A stretch of DNA of 64,000 bases from Alteromonadales bacterium alter-6D02 (GTDB taxonomy: Bacteria > Pseudomonadota > Gammaproteobacteria > Enterobacterales > Psychrobiaceae): positions 18,696-82,695 of the forward strand of contig PIZK01000027.1 of the NCBI GenBank assembly GCA_002835545.1, in the 5' to 3' direction. Of this stretch, positions 1 to 9,223 are shown piece after piece (the stretch's first letter is position 1; each line of letters opens with the position of its first letter). The notes under the pieces are model-generated. The model was given only the letters and a program-made list of their open reading frames with translations. It had not been told where the DNA came from and made no database searches. The position numbers and the translations under genes are program-made.

Positions 1-1359
1 AAAACATTCTTGGTATTCAGCATCGACTTGTGAGTCAGCTACAATTCCGCCGCCGGCCCAACAAAAAATTTCCTTCTCTTGCTCTGTCTTATTTAAGCAT
101 AGCAAGGTTCTGATGGTTATATTGGTGTCCATTTGATTATCTGCACTAATATAGCCAATTGAACCACAATAGATGGAACGGCGATGGGGTTCAAGTTGAT
201 CAATGATATTCATTGCATTAATTTTCGGGGCTCCAGTAATTGAACCGCCAGGAAAAGCGTTCTTGAGTAACCCTACCGTGGTGACATCGCTGCTTAGTTC
301 AGCAGTGACAGTACTAACAAGATGATGAACATTTTTAAAACTTTCAATATCAAACAACTTTGGGACTTGGACACTCCCTGGCTTTGCGCTACGGCCAAGA
401 TCGTTTCTTAAAAGGTCAACGATCATGAGGTTTTCACTTTGATCTTTCTCGCTATCTCTTAATTCTTGCGCTAATAACAGATCATGCTCGACATCTTGAC
501 TACGAGGGCGTGTTCCCTTAATTGGTTTAGTTTCTACAAAGCCTTGGTGACACTGTATGAAACGTTCGGGTGAAACACTTAAGATTGCACCTTGTTCAAG
601 TCGAATAAACGCACTAAAAGGCGTATTGTTTTGATCGGCTAGTGTTAAATAGGCTTGGTATTCATCACCTTGATAATTAGCTTCAAAGCGTTGGGTTAAA
701 TTGATTTGATAACAGTTACCAGCACGCAAATGGCGCTGGACTTGTTGAAATTTGTTGTCGTATTGCTCTCGAGTTAACTGGTTACGCCAAGCACCTCTTA
801 GTTGAAATTGTTGAGGGGATTGATGTTGCTTAGCCGTGGCAAGCAACGTATTGACCTGGGTTAATGCCTGTTGGTGTTGATCCGCTGTACCGCGAGTTGT
901 TAGTAATACCTCATTAGTTGCACGGTTAAACACAATGCCACTACGATAAATCCCTACGGCCATGACAGGGAGGTCGATGTCTTTGGCAGCGATTTGGTCG
1001 ATGCGCTCACAATGTCGGCCTAGGTCGTAACTAAAATGTCCTAGCGCTCCACCAGTGAAAGGTAGCTGGTGGCCTTCATCACTTAACTCTGCCAAAGCAA
1101 GTATTTGTTCAAGGACATCAAAAGGGTTGTCATATGAATAGGTTTGCTCATTTGTTTTACAGTCTGTGATTAGCGTCTTCTCGTCATCACTTTGTAAGGT
1201 ATATAAAGGGTCAAACACCATAATGTCGTACTTTGCGTCGATATGGGCGCTAGCTCCGGAGTCTAGCAACATAGCCCATGGGTGCATGGCCACTGTTGAA
1301 AATAACTCTCGGCAAGTTAAGCTGGTGGAAAGTGATGAGCAATGAACGAGTGAAGACAT
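1..1359 (-). CDS. pabB: Aminodeoxychorismate synthase component I (PabB), 3' end cut by window edge
   Basis: This enzyme converts chorismate and ammonia to 4-amino-4-deoxychorismate for folate synthesis in the cytoplasm. The frame is open from an ATG at 1359 to the window edge, giving 453 residues, about the full family length, so only the last few residues are missing. Chorismate-binding motifs are visible: PIKGTRPR with the lysine near residue 281 (the PabB-type catalytic lysine), GGSITGAPK, and GGGIVADS near the C-terminus. PIKGT separates PabB from anthranilate synthase TrpE, which has a different residue there. It is divergent from the fumarase gene across a 164-bp gap. The family call is firm; the exact stop is not visible. 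Confidence 0.93.
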   Translation of the reverse strand, partial: MSSLVHCSSLSTSLTCRELFSTVAMHPWAMLLDSGASAHIDAKYDIMVFDPLYTLQSDDEKTLITDCKTNEQTYSYDNPFDVLEQILALAELSDEGHQLPFTGGALGHFSYDLGRHCERIDQIAAKDIDLPVMAVGIYRSGIVFNRATNEVLLTTRGTADQHQQALTQVNTLLATAKQHQSPQQFQLRGAWRNQLTREQYDNKFQQVQRHLRAGNCYQINLTQRFEANYQGDEYQAYLTLADQNNTPFSAFIRLEQGAILSVSPERFIQCHQGFVETKPIKGTRPRSQDVEHDLLLAQELRDSEKDQSENLMIVDLLRNDLGRSAKPGSVQVPKLFDIESFKNVHHLVSTVTAELSSDVTTVGLLKNAFPGGSITGAPKINAMNIIDQLEPHRRSIYCGSIGYISADNQMDTNITIRTLLCLNKTEQEKEIFCWAGGGIVADSQVDAEYQECF

Positions 1360-1523
1360 TTTAACCTATTAATTTGTTGGACGTTGGTAGCACTTGGCTA
1401 GTGACATTTAAGCAAGGTATTATATACTCAAACGCAACTTGGATGCATCGAGTTTGATCGCTGCACCACAATAATAAAATATAAGTTGTATTTGCAATAG
1501 TTTGATTCCGAAAGGGGATATTG

Positions 1524-3038
1524 ATGACCGTAATTAAAAAAGCAGATTTTATTGAAAGTATTGAAGATTCACTTCAATACATTTCATATTACCATCCTAA
1601 AGATTTTATTGATGCGATGGAAAAAGCCTATAACACCGAACAAAGCAGTGCTGCGAAAGATGCAATTGCACAGATTTTAATTAACTCACGCATGTCTGCA
1701 GAAGGTCACCGTCCGCTATGTCAAGATACGGGCATTGTTACTTGTTTCGTTAAAATCGGTATGAATGTACGTTGGGATTCCGACTTAACAGTTCAAGAAA
1801 TGGTAGATGAAGGTGTTCGTCGAGCTTATAACAATCCAGATAACCCGCTACGCGCTTCTATCGTTGCTGACCCAGCAGGATCACGTAAAAACACTAAAGA
1901 TAACACACCTGCGGTTGTTCATATCGATATGGTTGCAGGCGATGAAGTTGAAGTTATGATCGCTGCAAAGGGTGGCGGTAGTGAAAACAAATCGAAAATG
2001 GTCATGTTAAACCCGTCTGATTCAATTACCGATTGGGTATTGAAAACAGTACCAACTATGGGTGCAGGCTGGTGTCCACCGGGTATGTTAGGTATAGGTA
2101 TTGGCGGTACAGCTGAAAAAGCGGCAGTGATGGCTAAAGAGTCATTAATGGAAAGTATCGATATTAATGAAATCATTGAGAATGGTCCTCAATCAGGTGA
2201 AGAAGAACTACGTTTAGAAATATTCAACGAAGTTAATAAGTTAGGTATTGGTGCGCAGGGTCTTGGTGGTGTTAATACTGTACTTGATATTAAAATCAAG
2301 TCAGCACCGACACACGCTGCATCAAAACCTGTTGTAATGATCCCTAACTGTGCTGCAACACGTCACGTACATTTTCATCTCAATGGCAGCGGTCCGGCAA
2401 ATTTATTGCCGCCGAAGCTAGAAGATTGGCCTGAGATCACTTGGGAAGTAGGCGATAACGTGCGCCGAGTCAACGTAGATAATTTATCTAAAGAAGACAT
2501 CTCTGAGTGGAAAACAGGAGAAACTGTTTTACTTAGCGGTAAAATCTTAACTGGTCGCGACGCTGCACATAAGAAAATTCAAGAACTCTTAGCAAGTGGT
2601 CAAGGTTTACCTGCAGGTGTAGATTTCAACGGTAAATTTATCTATTACGTTGGCCCTGTTGACGCTGTAGGCGATGAAGTTGTTGGTCCTGCTGGCCCTA
2701 CAACATCAACTCGTATGGATAAATTCACTAAGATGATGCTTGAAGAAACTGGCTTGTTGGGCACCATTGGTAAAGCTGAACGTGGACCTGCGACAGTTGA
2801 AGTCATTAAAAATAATAAGTCTGTTTATTTAATGGCTGTTGGTGGCGCTGCTTATTTAGTGTCTAAAGCCATTAAGAAGTCACGTGTTGTTGCATTCCCT
2901 GAATTAGGTATGGAAGCAATTTATGAGTTTGAAGTTGAAGATATGCCCGTAACTGTAGCGGTTGATTCAACAGGCGAAAACGCTCATGACACTGGCCCAA
3001 GTACTTGGCGCGTCAAGCTACAAGACCCATCGGCTTAA
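1524..3038 (+). CDS. fumA: Fumarate hydratase class I (iron-sulfur fumarase)
   Basis: It interconverts fumarate and malate in the TCA cycle in the cytoplasm, using a labile [4Fe-4S] cluster. The product is 504 residues, the usual length of class I fumarases with fused alpha and beta domains. Three cysteines fit the cluster ligands by motif and spacing: C66 in LCQDTG, C184 in WCPPGM and C276 in NCAATRH. Their spacings (118 and 92) are close to those of E. coli FumA. I chose ATG 1524, which has an AAGGGG ribosome site about 7 bases upstream; an in-frame TTG at 1521 is less likely. It appears monocistronic. Whether it is the aerobic or anaerobic isozyme cannot be told from sequence. Confidence 0.95.
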   Translation: MTVIKKADFIESIEDSLQYISYYHPKDFIDAMEKAYNTEQSSAAKDAIAQILINSRMSAEGHRPLCQDTGIVTCFVKIGMNVRWDSDLTVQEMVDEGVRRAYNNPDNPLRASIVADPAGSRKNTKDNTPAVVHIDMVAGDEVEVMIAAKGGGSENKSKMVMLNPSDSITDWVLKTVPTMGAGWCPPGMLGIGIGGTAEKAAVMAKESLMESIDINEIIENGPQSGEEELRLEIFNEVNKLGIGAQGLGGVNTVLDIKIKSAPTHAASKPVVMIPNCAATRHVHFHLNGSGPANLLPPKLEDWPEITWEVGDNVRRVNVDNLSKEDISEWKTGETVLLSGKILTGRDAAHKKIQELLASGQGLPAGVDFNGKFIYYVGPVDAVGDEVVGPAGPTTSTRMDKFTKMMLEETGLLGTIGKAERGPATVEVIKNNKSVYLMAVGGAAYLVSKAIKKSRVVAFPELGMEAIYEFEVEDMPVTVAVDSTGENAHDTGPSTWRVKLQDPSA

Positions 3039-3050
3039 GTCATTACTCAT

Positions 3051-3079
3051 TGAACATTAGTCTAGTTGGCTAATGTTCA
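3051..3079. repeat. 10-bp inverted repeat downstream of fumarase gene
   Basis: TGAACATTAG and its exact complement CTAATGTTCA flank a 9-base loop just after the fumarase stop. There is no T-run after the hairpin, so it is not a standard intrinsic terminator. It may protect the mRNA 3' end or assist termination. Confidence 0.5.
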
Positions 3080-3139
3080 ACTGTTGTTCAGCTTATCTCT
3101 GTTACGATTAACAAATCATAAATTTACGGAAAACATAAC

Positions 3140-3544
3140 ATGAAAAAGATTTCTCTCGCACTTATGACTGCAGCATTACTTGCCGGTTGTGGTGAGCAAG
3201 CTAAAGAAGAGACAAAAGATACATCTAAAGAAACGAAAAGTGCCGTTTCACAAATGGTATCTGATGCTAAAGAAACGGCGACTAATTCATTGTCTGAAGC
3301 AAAAGAAACGGCAAGCAGCAGCCTAGCAGATGCAAAAGAGGCGGCTTCAACTAAACTTGACCAAGCGAAACAAGAAGCATCTAGTAAATTGGAAGCTGCA
3401 AAAGCCGAAGCAAGTGAGCAGTATCAAAATGCTAAAACTCAAGCGGCAGATAAAGTAGAGGCAGCGAAAAAAGCTGCTGATGATTTACTGAAAAAAGAGA
3501 AAGAAGAAAAAGAGCAAAAACTAAAGGAAGCAATTAAGCTATAA
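3140..3544 (+). CDS. Small lipoprotein made of 11-residue amphipathic helix repeats (LEA-like)
   Basis: The 134-residue product has a lipoprotein signal with lipobox LAGC, so Cys17 should be acylated after signal peptidase II cleavage. Nearly all of the mature protein is a regular 11-residue repeat of the form xxAKxxAxxxL: seven clear units lie at residues 41-117 and two weaker ones at 19-40. A Lys/Glu-rich tail ends the protein. There is no proline and almost no aromatic residue. Such 11-mer periodicity predicts a long amphipathic helix or right-handed coiled coil, as in group 3 LEA and apolipoprotein-like proteins. I do not recognise a specific function. A role in envelope stress or desiccation protection is only a suggestion from the repeat type. 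Confidence 0.8.
   Translation: MKKISLALMTAALLAGCGEQAKEETKDTSKETKSAVSQMVSDAKETATNSLSEAKETASSSLADAKEAASTKLDQAKQEASSKLEAAKAEASEQYQNAKTQAADKVEAAKKAADDLLKKEKEEKEQKLKEAIKL
3260..3490 (+). repeat. 33-bp coding repeat, seven units
   Basis: Seven consecutive 33-base units encode the 11-residue repeats of the lipoprotein (residues 41-117). The units are degenerate at DNA level, with Ala-Lys conserved at positions 3-4 and a hydrophobic residue at position 11 of each. Confidence 0.75.
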
Positions 3545-3563
3545 TTTAGACTATTGTTTAATT

Positions 3564-3591
3564 AAGCCCCAGTTTTTACTGGGGCTTTTTT
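3564..3591 (+). terminator. Intrinsic terminator after lipoprotein gene
   Basis: The stem AAGCCCCAG/CTGGGGCTT is followed by a T-run, 20 bases after the stop codon. Confidence 0.9.
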
Positions 3592-3646
3592 GTTTGTGCT
3601 GGTATGATAATCGCAAAAATATAGATAAAAATATAAAGGTTATTTA

Positions 3647-5713
3647 ATGCAGTATTCATTAAGCAAATTATCGCTAGGGGTTATAAAAGCCAGCGCTGTC
3701 ATTTCGTGTTTAGGTTTAACCGCTGCTGTATCAGCAAAAGGTTTTGATGTTGAAACACTGACTAAATTAAATAGTGTCCATTCTGCGAGTGTTTCACCTA
3801 ATGGCGAATTCTTAATCTATGGCCATAAAAAGGTAAATAAAGACACCAAAGTGTCTAACTTATACTTACGCAACCTTAATGATATTAAACAACCGATTAA
3901 ACAATTAACTGCGCATAAAACAACAGAGCATGACGTTGTTTGGAGTAACGATAATAAAACCATCTATTTCATTTCAGCTAGAAGTGGTTCTGCACAAGTA
4001 TGGTCATTAGCATTAGATGGCGGTGAAGCGCGGCAAGTGACGGACTTACCCATTCCAGTCAACGGTATCAAATTATCACCCGATAACAAAAAAATCGCTT
4101 TGGCCTTAACCGTTTTTCCAGAGTGTAAGACAATACAATGTACTGCTGATAAGAAAAAAACGTTATCAGAGAAACCAAACCAAGGGCGCGAATACACCCA
4201 GCTAATGGTTCGTCATTGGGACACTTGGAAAGACCATAGTTACAATCACGTGTTTGTTGCTGACTTAACGAATAACCAAGCCAAGAATCTCGTTGATATC
4301 CATAAAGGCCTTAAAACCGATGTTCCTGCGAAACCATTTTCGGGCATGGAAGAGGTGAGTTTTACACCTGACAGTGCAAGCATTGTTTATTCTGCTAAAT
4401 TAGGTGATCACACCCAGTCTTGGCACACCAACTACGATTTATGGCAAGTGCCTGTGACAGGTGGTAAAGCAAGTAACTTAACGGCAGCTAATACGGCATG
4501 GGATTCACAACCTGTATTTTCAAATGACGGGCGCTATATGGCCTATGCTGCTATGAGTAAACCTGCGGCCGAGTCCGATCGATTTGCAATTATGCTAAAA
4601 GATCTTGTAACGGGTAATGTAAAAGAGGTTGCTCCATTATGGGATCGCTCAGTTCGTTCAATTAAGTTTGCGCCAGACAGCCGTAATTTATATGTGACCG
4701 CTCAAGATCTAGGGCAGGTATCTGTTTTTGCCATAAACATTCAATTTGGTGACGTTAAAACATTACATAATGAAGGTAGTTCTTCTATCATCGGTGTTAG
4801 TGGTGATAACGTTATTATTAGTAAGAAAGACTTATCAAGCCCAGGTGACTTATATTCGTTAAGTAATGACGGCACGAGTCTAGAAACATTAACCAATGTT
4901 AACAAAGACGTTTTAGCCGATGTGGATTTTGGTGAATACTCACAATTCACCTTTAAAGGGTGGAACGATGAAACTGTTCACGGTTATTGGGTAAAGCCTG
5001 CGGACTTTAAGCAAGGTGAAAAGTACCCTATAGCATTCTTAATTCACGGCGGTCCACAAGGCTCATTCGGTAATAGCTTTTCAACACGTTGGAATCCACA
5101 ACTGTGGGCCGGGGCTGGCTATGGTGTTGTTATGATAGACTTTCATGGTTCAACAGGTTATGGCCAGCAATTTACCGACTCTATCAACCAAGACTGGGGT
5201 GGCAAGCCGCTAGAAGACCTTCAAAAGGGCCTCGCTGCTGTAACCAAGCAACAACCTTGGTTAGACGGTGATAATGCGTGTGCGTTAGGAGGATCTTATG
5301 GGGGTTACATGGTTAACTGGATTGCGGGTAACTGGAGTAAACAATTTAAATGTCTAGTAAATCATGCTGGTTTATTTGACATGAGAATGTTCTACAATGT
5401 GACTGAAGAGTTATGGTTTCCTGAGCAGGACTTTGGTGGTAGTTACTTAAACGTTAAAGAAAACTACGAGAAGTTTAATCCAGCAAACTTCGTTCAGAAT
5501 TGGCAAACACCTATGCTAGTTATCCACGGGGAAAAAGATTTCCGTGTACCTTATGGCCAAGGCTTAGCAGCGTTTACTGTCTTGCAACGCAAAGGGATTG
5601 ATTCCAAGTTATTAATGTTTCCTTCGGAAAACCACTGGATTTTAACCAATGACAACAAAAAGCAGTGGTATAAAAACGTGTTGGATTGGATGGATAAATA
5701 CACCGCTAAGTAA
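3647..5713 (+). CDS. Exported S9 family prolyl oligopeptidase (dipeptidyl/acylaminoacyl peptidase type)
   Basis: A serine peptidase of family S9 that releases short N-terminal peptides, probably in the periplasm. The 688 residues begin with a signal peptide (hydrophobic segment about residues 12-30, cleavage likely after AVSA). A beta-propeller of WD40-like PD40 repeats spans about residues 40-420. The alpha/beta hydrolase domain carries the triad: Ser550 in GGSYGGYM, Asp631 in HGEKDFRVP and His663 in SENHW. The oxyanion region HGGPQG is also present. It stands alone between terminators. The exact substrate specificity (DPP-like or acylaminoacyl) cannot be fixed from the motifs. Confidence 0.9.
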   Translation: MQYSLSKLSLGVIKASAVISCLGLTAAVSAKGFDVETLTKLNSVHSASVSPNGEFLIYGHKKVNKDTKVSNLYLRNLNDIKQPIKQLTAHKTTEHDVVWSNDNKTIYFISARSGSAQVWSLALDGGEARQVTDLPIPVNGIKLSPDNKKIALALTVFPECKTIQCTADKKKTLSEKPNQGREYTQLMVRHWDTWKDHSYNHVFVADLTNNQAKNLVDIHKGLKTDVPAKPFSGMEEVSFTPDSASIVYSAKLGDHTQSWHTNYDLWQVPVTGGKASNLTAANTAWDSQPVFSNDGRYMAYAAMSKPAAESDRFAIMLKDLVTGNVKEVAPLWDRSVRSIKFAPDSRNLYVTAQDLGQVSVFAINIQFGDVKTLHNEGSSSIIGVSGDNVIISKKDLSSPGDLYSLSNDGTSLETLTNVNKDVLADVDFGEYSQFTFKGWNDETVHGYWVKPADFKQGEKYPIAFLIHGGPQGSFGNSFSTRWNPQLWAGAGYGVVMIDFHGSTGYGQQFTDSINQDWGGKPLEDLQKGLAAVTKQQPWLDGDNACALGGSYGGYMVNWIAGNWSKQFKCLVNHAGLFDMRMFYNVTEELWFPEQDFGGSYLNVKENYEKFNPANFVQNWQTPMLVIHGEKDFRVPYGQGLAAFTVLQRKGIDSKLLMFPSENHWILTNDNKKQWYKNVLDWMDKYTAK

Positions 5714-5729
5714 TTAATAGTTAAGTCGG

Positions 5730-5781
5730 AAAAGTCAGGAACAAGCAAGTCTTCATTGTCTTGTAAGCTTCTGACTTTTTG
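5730..5781 (+). terminator. Probable intrinsic terminator after S9 peptidase gene
   Basis: AAAAGTCAG and CTGACTTTTT form a long hairpin with an inner ACAAG/CTTGT stem, ending in Ts. Confidence 0.65.
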
Positions 5782-5945
5782 TTATCTCTTGTTTGATTAT
5801 TACGCACTAACATTTGTGAGTAAATAACCTAAGATTAAGAGTTATAACATGTTATTTAATTTTATCGCGACTATTCGAGATGCCACTTGACAGCGCGAAC
5901 CAAAGCGTTATATTTAAAACGTTCGTTTATCAAAGGATTTTAAAA

Positions 5946-6584
5946 GTGCAAAAGGTCGATACAAAAACAAAAATATTAAATGCGGCTGAACAACTGTTTG
6001 CTGAACGAGGGTATGCAGATACATCGTTGCGCTTAATAACAAGTCAAGCAGAGGTTAATTTAGCATCAGTTAATTATCACTTTGGTTCTAAAAAAGAATT
6101 GATTCAAGCTGTGCTTGCACGATATTTAGAAGTGTGTGCACCTAGCCTTGAGCAGTCACTTGCTGTCCTTAATAAGAGCGATGTGCCTTTTACCCAGCAT
6201 GATGTCTTTAATTGTTTGTTAGCGCCTTTACTGGAATTAAACACCTTTCGCCATCGCGGCACATCAATATTCCTACAGTTGTTAGGCCGTGGCTATATTG
6301 AGAACCAAGGTCACCTTCGCTGGTTCATCACGACACATTACGGCAAAGTGCTAACTGCATTTAATAAAGCCGTTCAAGATGCTAACCCAGACTTATCTAA
6401 AGAAGAGATTTTCTGGCGTCTACATTTTACACTCGGCACTGTAGTCTTTACGATGGCCTCAAGTAAGGCACTTATTGATATCGCCAAAGCTGATTTTGAC
6501 GTTGATGTGGATATTGAAGGGCTAATTAAGCGCGTCGTACCTTTCATTTCATCGGGTGTCAGCGCTGGTGGTACCTTGCCCTAA
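5946..6584 (+). CDS. psrA: TetR-family regulator, PsrA-like
   Basis: A dimeric DNA-binding repressor. The N-terminus carries the TetR helix-turn-helix: ILNAAEQLFAERGY, then SLRLITSQAEVNLASVNYHF, ending in GSKKELIQAV. This closely follows Pseudomonas and Shewanella PsrA, which senses long-chain acyl-CoA or fatty acids and controls beta-oxidation genes. I chose the GTG at 5946 because AAAGGA lies 9 bases upstream and the protein then begins just before the HTH; an ATG at 5880 in the same frame would add 22 residues with no family match. No fatty-acid genes lie beside it, so the target set is inferred from the family only. Confidence 0.78.
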   Translation: MQKVDTKTKILNAAEQLFAERGYADTSLRLITSQAEVNLASVNYHFGSKKELIQAVLARYLEVCAPSLEQSLAVLNKSDVPFTQHDVFNCLLAPLLELNTFRHRGTSIFLQLLGRGYIENQGHLRWFITTHYGKVLTAFNKAVQDANPDLSKEEIFWRLHFTLGTVVFTMASSKALIDIAKADFDVDVDIEGLIKRVVPFISSGVSAGGTLP

Positions 6585-6613
6585 AGCATGGCACCACAAT
6601 ACAGTCTATAATC

Positions 6614-6643
6614 AAACAAGCCACATTTTTGTGGCTTGTTTTA
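6614..6643 (+). terminator. Intrinsic terminator after psrA
   Basis: AAACAAGCCACA and TGTGGCTTGTTT flank a short T loop and end in TTTTAT, about 30 bases after the stop. Confidence 0.88.
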
Positions 6644-6783
6644 TATTGGTGCTAATTTAGCCGCATCCATGTAATTAACCAGAAATATTGGATAAATTAT
6701 CCTATGGTGCTTAATTGTTAGCTTGATTTAAGCTATCATCGCACCACTCATTACATAATAACTATAAAACTAAGGAATTTGGT

Positions 6784-8442
6784 GTGGAATCAATTAATAA
6801 TTTCCTTCTGCTACTAGATAGCTATCTAGGCTCAGCAGGTTACTTTCCCTTTCTTCTGTTAGGAACGGGTCTGTTTTTTACTCTTTATTTGGGTTTTCCC
6901 CAAGTTCGCTATTTCAAGCACGCATGGAACGTGGTTACTGGTAAGTACGCTAAGCCAGAAGATAAAGGTGATACTACTCACTTTCAAGCGTTAGCAACTG
7001 CATTATCAGGTACTGTAGGTACTGGTAACATCGGTGGCGTTGCTTTTGCATTATTTCTAGGTGGTCCTGCGGCATTATTCTGGATGTGGGCAACGGCTTT
7101 CTTTGGTATGACTACCAAGTTTGTCGAGGTGACCTTATCGCATAAATATCGTGACCAAGTTGAAGATGGCACGATGGCCGGTGGCCCGATGTACTACATG
7201 GACAAGGGCCTGAATATGAAATGGCTCGCCGTAATTTTCGCGCTCGCGACTATTATCAGTTCATTTGGTACTGGTAACATGCCACAAGTAAATAATATTG
7301 CTGTTGGTATGCAAGATACTTTTGGTATCGAGCCAATGCTTACAGGTGGTGTATTAGCCATTATTCTAGCTTTAGTTATTCTTGGTGGTATCTCTCGCAT
7401 TGCGAAAGTGACGTCAACGATTGTACCTGCTATGTCAGTAATTTATATCGTTGGTGCTTTAGCGGTTATATTCTATAACATTGAAAATTTGGTTCCTTCT
7501 TTCTTATCAGTATTTGAATACGCCTTTACTGGTTCAGCGGCTGTTGGCGGCTTCTTAGGGGCAAGTTTTGCTTATGCATTTAATCGTGGTGTTAACCGTG
7601 GTTTATTCTCAAACGAAGCGGGTCAGGGTAGTGCACCTATTGCCCATGCATCTGCGAAAACTGATCAGCCAGTGGCTGAGGGTATGGTATCAATCTTAGA
7701 ACCATTTATTGATACTATAATCATCTGTACTTTAACTGGTATGGTGATCTTGTCGTCAGGTGTATGGAATCAAAAGTTTGAAAATGAATTCCAACGTTCG
7801 GATATGATCTATCTAGCTGGTGAGTACTCGGATAAAAATGAAGATGACCGTCAAGCACTGTACAAATATCTTAACCGTTATGAAAGTGATGTAGCCCCAT
7901 TTAGTGGTCAAGTCCAAGTAATCGATGGTAAAGTAAATGATAGTCGTTTCACCCTAATGAATGCTCGTTCAGTTGCTGAAGATACTATTTACCGTATTGA
8001 AGACCAGCCATTTAACGGACAAATTGAGATTATCGACGGTAAGCTTACTAACGATGCAATTATTGTTGAAGGTAAATCTCTTGTTCATTCCGCCAAACTT
8101 ACGACAATAGCTTTTAAACAAGGTTATTTCGGTGAGTATGGTCAATACATTGTATCGATTGGTTTATTACTTTTTGCGTTCTCGACTGCTATTGCCTGGT
8201 CATACTATGGTGATCGCGCGGTAACTTATTTATTTGGTAATAAGTGGGTTAAAACCTACCGTGTTTTCTATGTTGCAGGCTTTTTCTGGGCATCGTTTGC
8301 CGACACCACTTTAGTATGGACTCTAGCTGCTGTTGCAATTGTATTGATGACTATACCTAACTTAATTGGTATTCTGCTACTTGCAAAAGAGATGAAAACG
8401 ACCGTTAAAGATTATTGGAAAAACTTTACCCCAAATGATTAA
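6784..8442 (+). CDS. Sodium:alanine/glycine symporter (AgcS family) with large soluble insertion
   Basis: An inner-membrane Na+-coupled amino-acid importer of the AgcS (SSS-like fold) family. Family motifs are clear: GTGNIGGVA near residue 80, TKFVEV, GGPMYYM, and [19 protein letters not shown] near 275. The start is GTG 6784 with AAGGA 8-12 bases upstream. At 552 residues it is about 80-100 longer than typical AgcS proteins. The extra length is a polar insertion at about residues 330-445, placed between membrane segments. It contains two similar units beginning [12 protein letters not shown] and [12 protein letters not shown]. The substrate (alanine, glycine or another small amino acid) cannot be decided here. 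Confidence 0.9.
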   Translation: MESINNFLLLLDSYLGSAGYFPFLLLGTGLFFTLYLGFPQVRYFKHAWNVVTGKYAKPEDKGDTTHFQALATALSGTVGTGNIGGVAFALFLGGPAALFWMWATAFFGMTTKFVEVTLSHKYRDQVEDGTMAGGPMYYMDKGLNMKWLAVIFALATIISSFGTGNMPQVNNIAVGMQDTFGIEPMLTGGVLAIILALVILGGISRIAKVTSTIVPAMSVIYIVGALAVIFYNIENLVPSFLSVFEYAFTGSAAVGGFLGASFAYAFNRGVNRGLFSNEAGQGSAPIAHASAKTDQPVAEGMVSILEPFIDTIIICTLTGMVILSSGVWNQKFENEFQRSDMIYLAGEYSDKNEDDRQALYKYLNRYESDVAPFSGQVQVIDGKVNDSRFTLMNARSVAEDTIYRIEDQPFNGQIEIIDGKLTNDAIIVEGKSLVHSAKLTTIAFKQGYFGEYGQYIVSIGLLLFAFSTAIAWSYYGDRAVTYLFGNKWVKTYRVFYVAGFFWASFADTTLVWTLAAVAIVLMTIPNLIGILLLAKEMKTTVKDYWKNFTPND

Positions 8443-8473
8443 CCATTAGTGGTTTCTAGTTTGAGCATTGATA

Positions 8474-8508
8474 AAGGCACCGACTTGTTTTAGCGGTGCT
8501 TTTTTTTG
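8474..8508 (+). terminator. Intrinsic terminator after symporter gene
   Basis: GGCACCG and CGGTGCT pair around a 10-base loop and are followed by eight Ts. Confidence 0.9.
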
Positions 8509-8543
8509 TAAAATGAATTAAATATTTTTTATGGGAGCCTGTA

Positions 8544-8867
8544 ATGGCAATTATTTCTTGCCCCTCGTGTCAAAAGCAAATCTCTGATAAAGCGTCTATG
8601 TGTATGCACTGTGACGCAACCATTGGGCCGATATCAAAAGAGTCGATGGAGTCTTCTGCTCGTGTTCATAAAATAAAACAAGCTCAGGGAATACAAATAC
8701 AAACCTTTCTTGCCCTTATCCTGTTTCTTGCCGGTTTTACAATCTGGTATTGGGATGATAAGCCTGATGAATACTGGTTTAATATAATCGGTCAGGGTAT
8801 GATTGCTGTCGGTTTTTTTTGGTATCTACTCAATCGAGTAAGATTAATATTACTCAAACGTTCGTAA
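8544..8867 (+). CDS. Small zinc-ribbon membrane protein
   Basis: A 107-residue protein with an N-terminal zinc ribbon made by two Cys pairs, CPSC at residues 7-10 and CMHC at 21-24. Two hydrophobic segments follow, at about residues 52-70 and 80-100. This is the layout of the zinc-ribbon double-TM proteins whose roles are mostly unknown. The start ATG has GGGAG upstream. The next gene starts 15 bases after its stop, so the two are probably cotranscribed. No function is assigned. Confidence 0.7.
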   Translation: MAIISCPSCQKQISDKASMCMHCDATIGPISKESMESSARVHKIKQAQGIQIQTFLALILFLAGFTIWYWDDKPDEYWFNIIGQGMIAVGFFWYLLNRVRLILLKRS

Positions 8868-8882
8868 GTCGTAGAGGTTAAC

Positions 8883-9152
8883 GTGCAAATAGAACATTTA
8901 ATCAATAATATGTCGCCAGCTGTTTATGAAGTGATTAAGCAGGGCGTTGAGATTGGTCGTTGGCCGAACGGTGAACCATTGACTGAAGAACAACGTGATA
9001 TGGCTTCTCAAGCCATGATGTTGTATCAAGGAACTCACCTTGAGCAAACTGATCATATGACCGTTGCAAAAGGTGGCACGCTCAATCAGCATAGTAAATC
9101 ACAATTGCGTAATCAGTTTAATAACGACGAGATCACGCGTAGCAAGGTCTAA
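8883..9152 (+). CDS. DUF1315 family protein (YeaC-like)
   Basis: An 89-residue cytoplasmic protein similar to E. coli YeaC: it keeps the pattern LINNMSPAVYEVIKQGVEIG, then RWPNGEPLTEEQRD, and a QHMTV-like segment (here DHMTVAKGG). The start is a GTG at 8883. It follows the zinc-ribbon gene closely and is ended by a strong bidirectional terminator. The family has no established function. Confidence 0.82.
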   Translation: MQIEHLINNMSPAVYEVIKQGVEIGRWPNGEPLTEEQRDMASQAMMLYQGTHLEQTDHMTVAKGGTLNQHSKSQLRNQFNNDEITRSKV

Positions 9153-9170
9153 TTAGTCTCTGTGAGACCA

Positions 9171-9209
9171 AAAAAAGGGGCTGACAACGATGTGTCAGCC
9201 CCTTTTTTG
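9171..9209. terminator. Bidirectional intrinsic terminator between DUF1315 gene and ansA
   Basis: AAAAGGGGCTGACA and TGTCAGCCCCTTTT form a 14-bp stem with a 6-base loop. A-run and T-run flanks allow termination of both converging genes. Confidence 0.93.
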
Positions 9210-9223
9210 TTAGTAGCGGAAAA

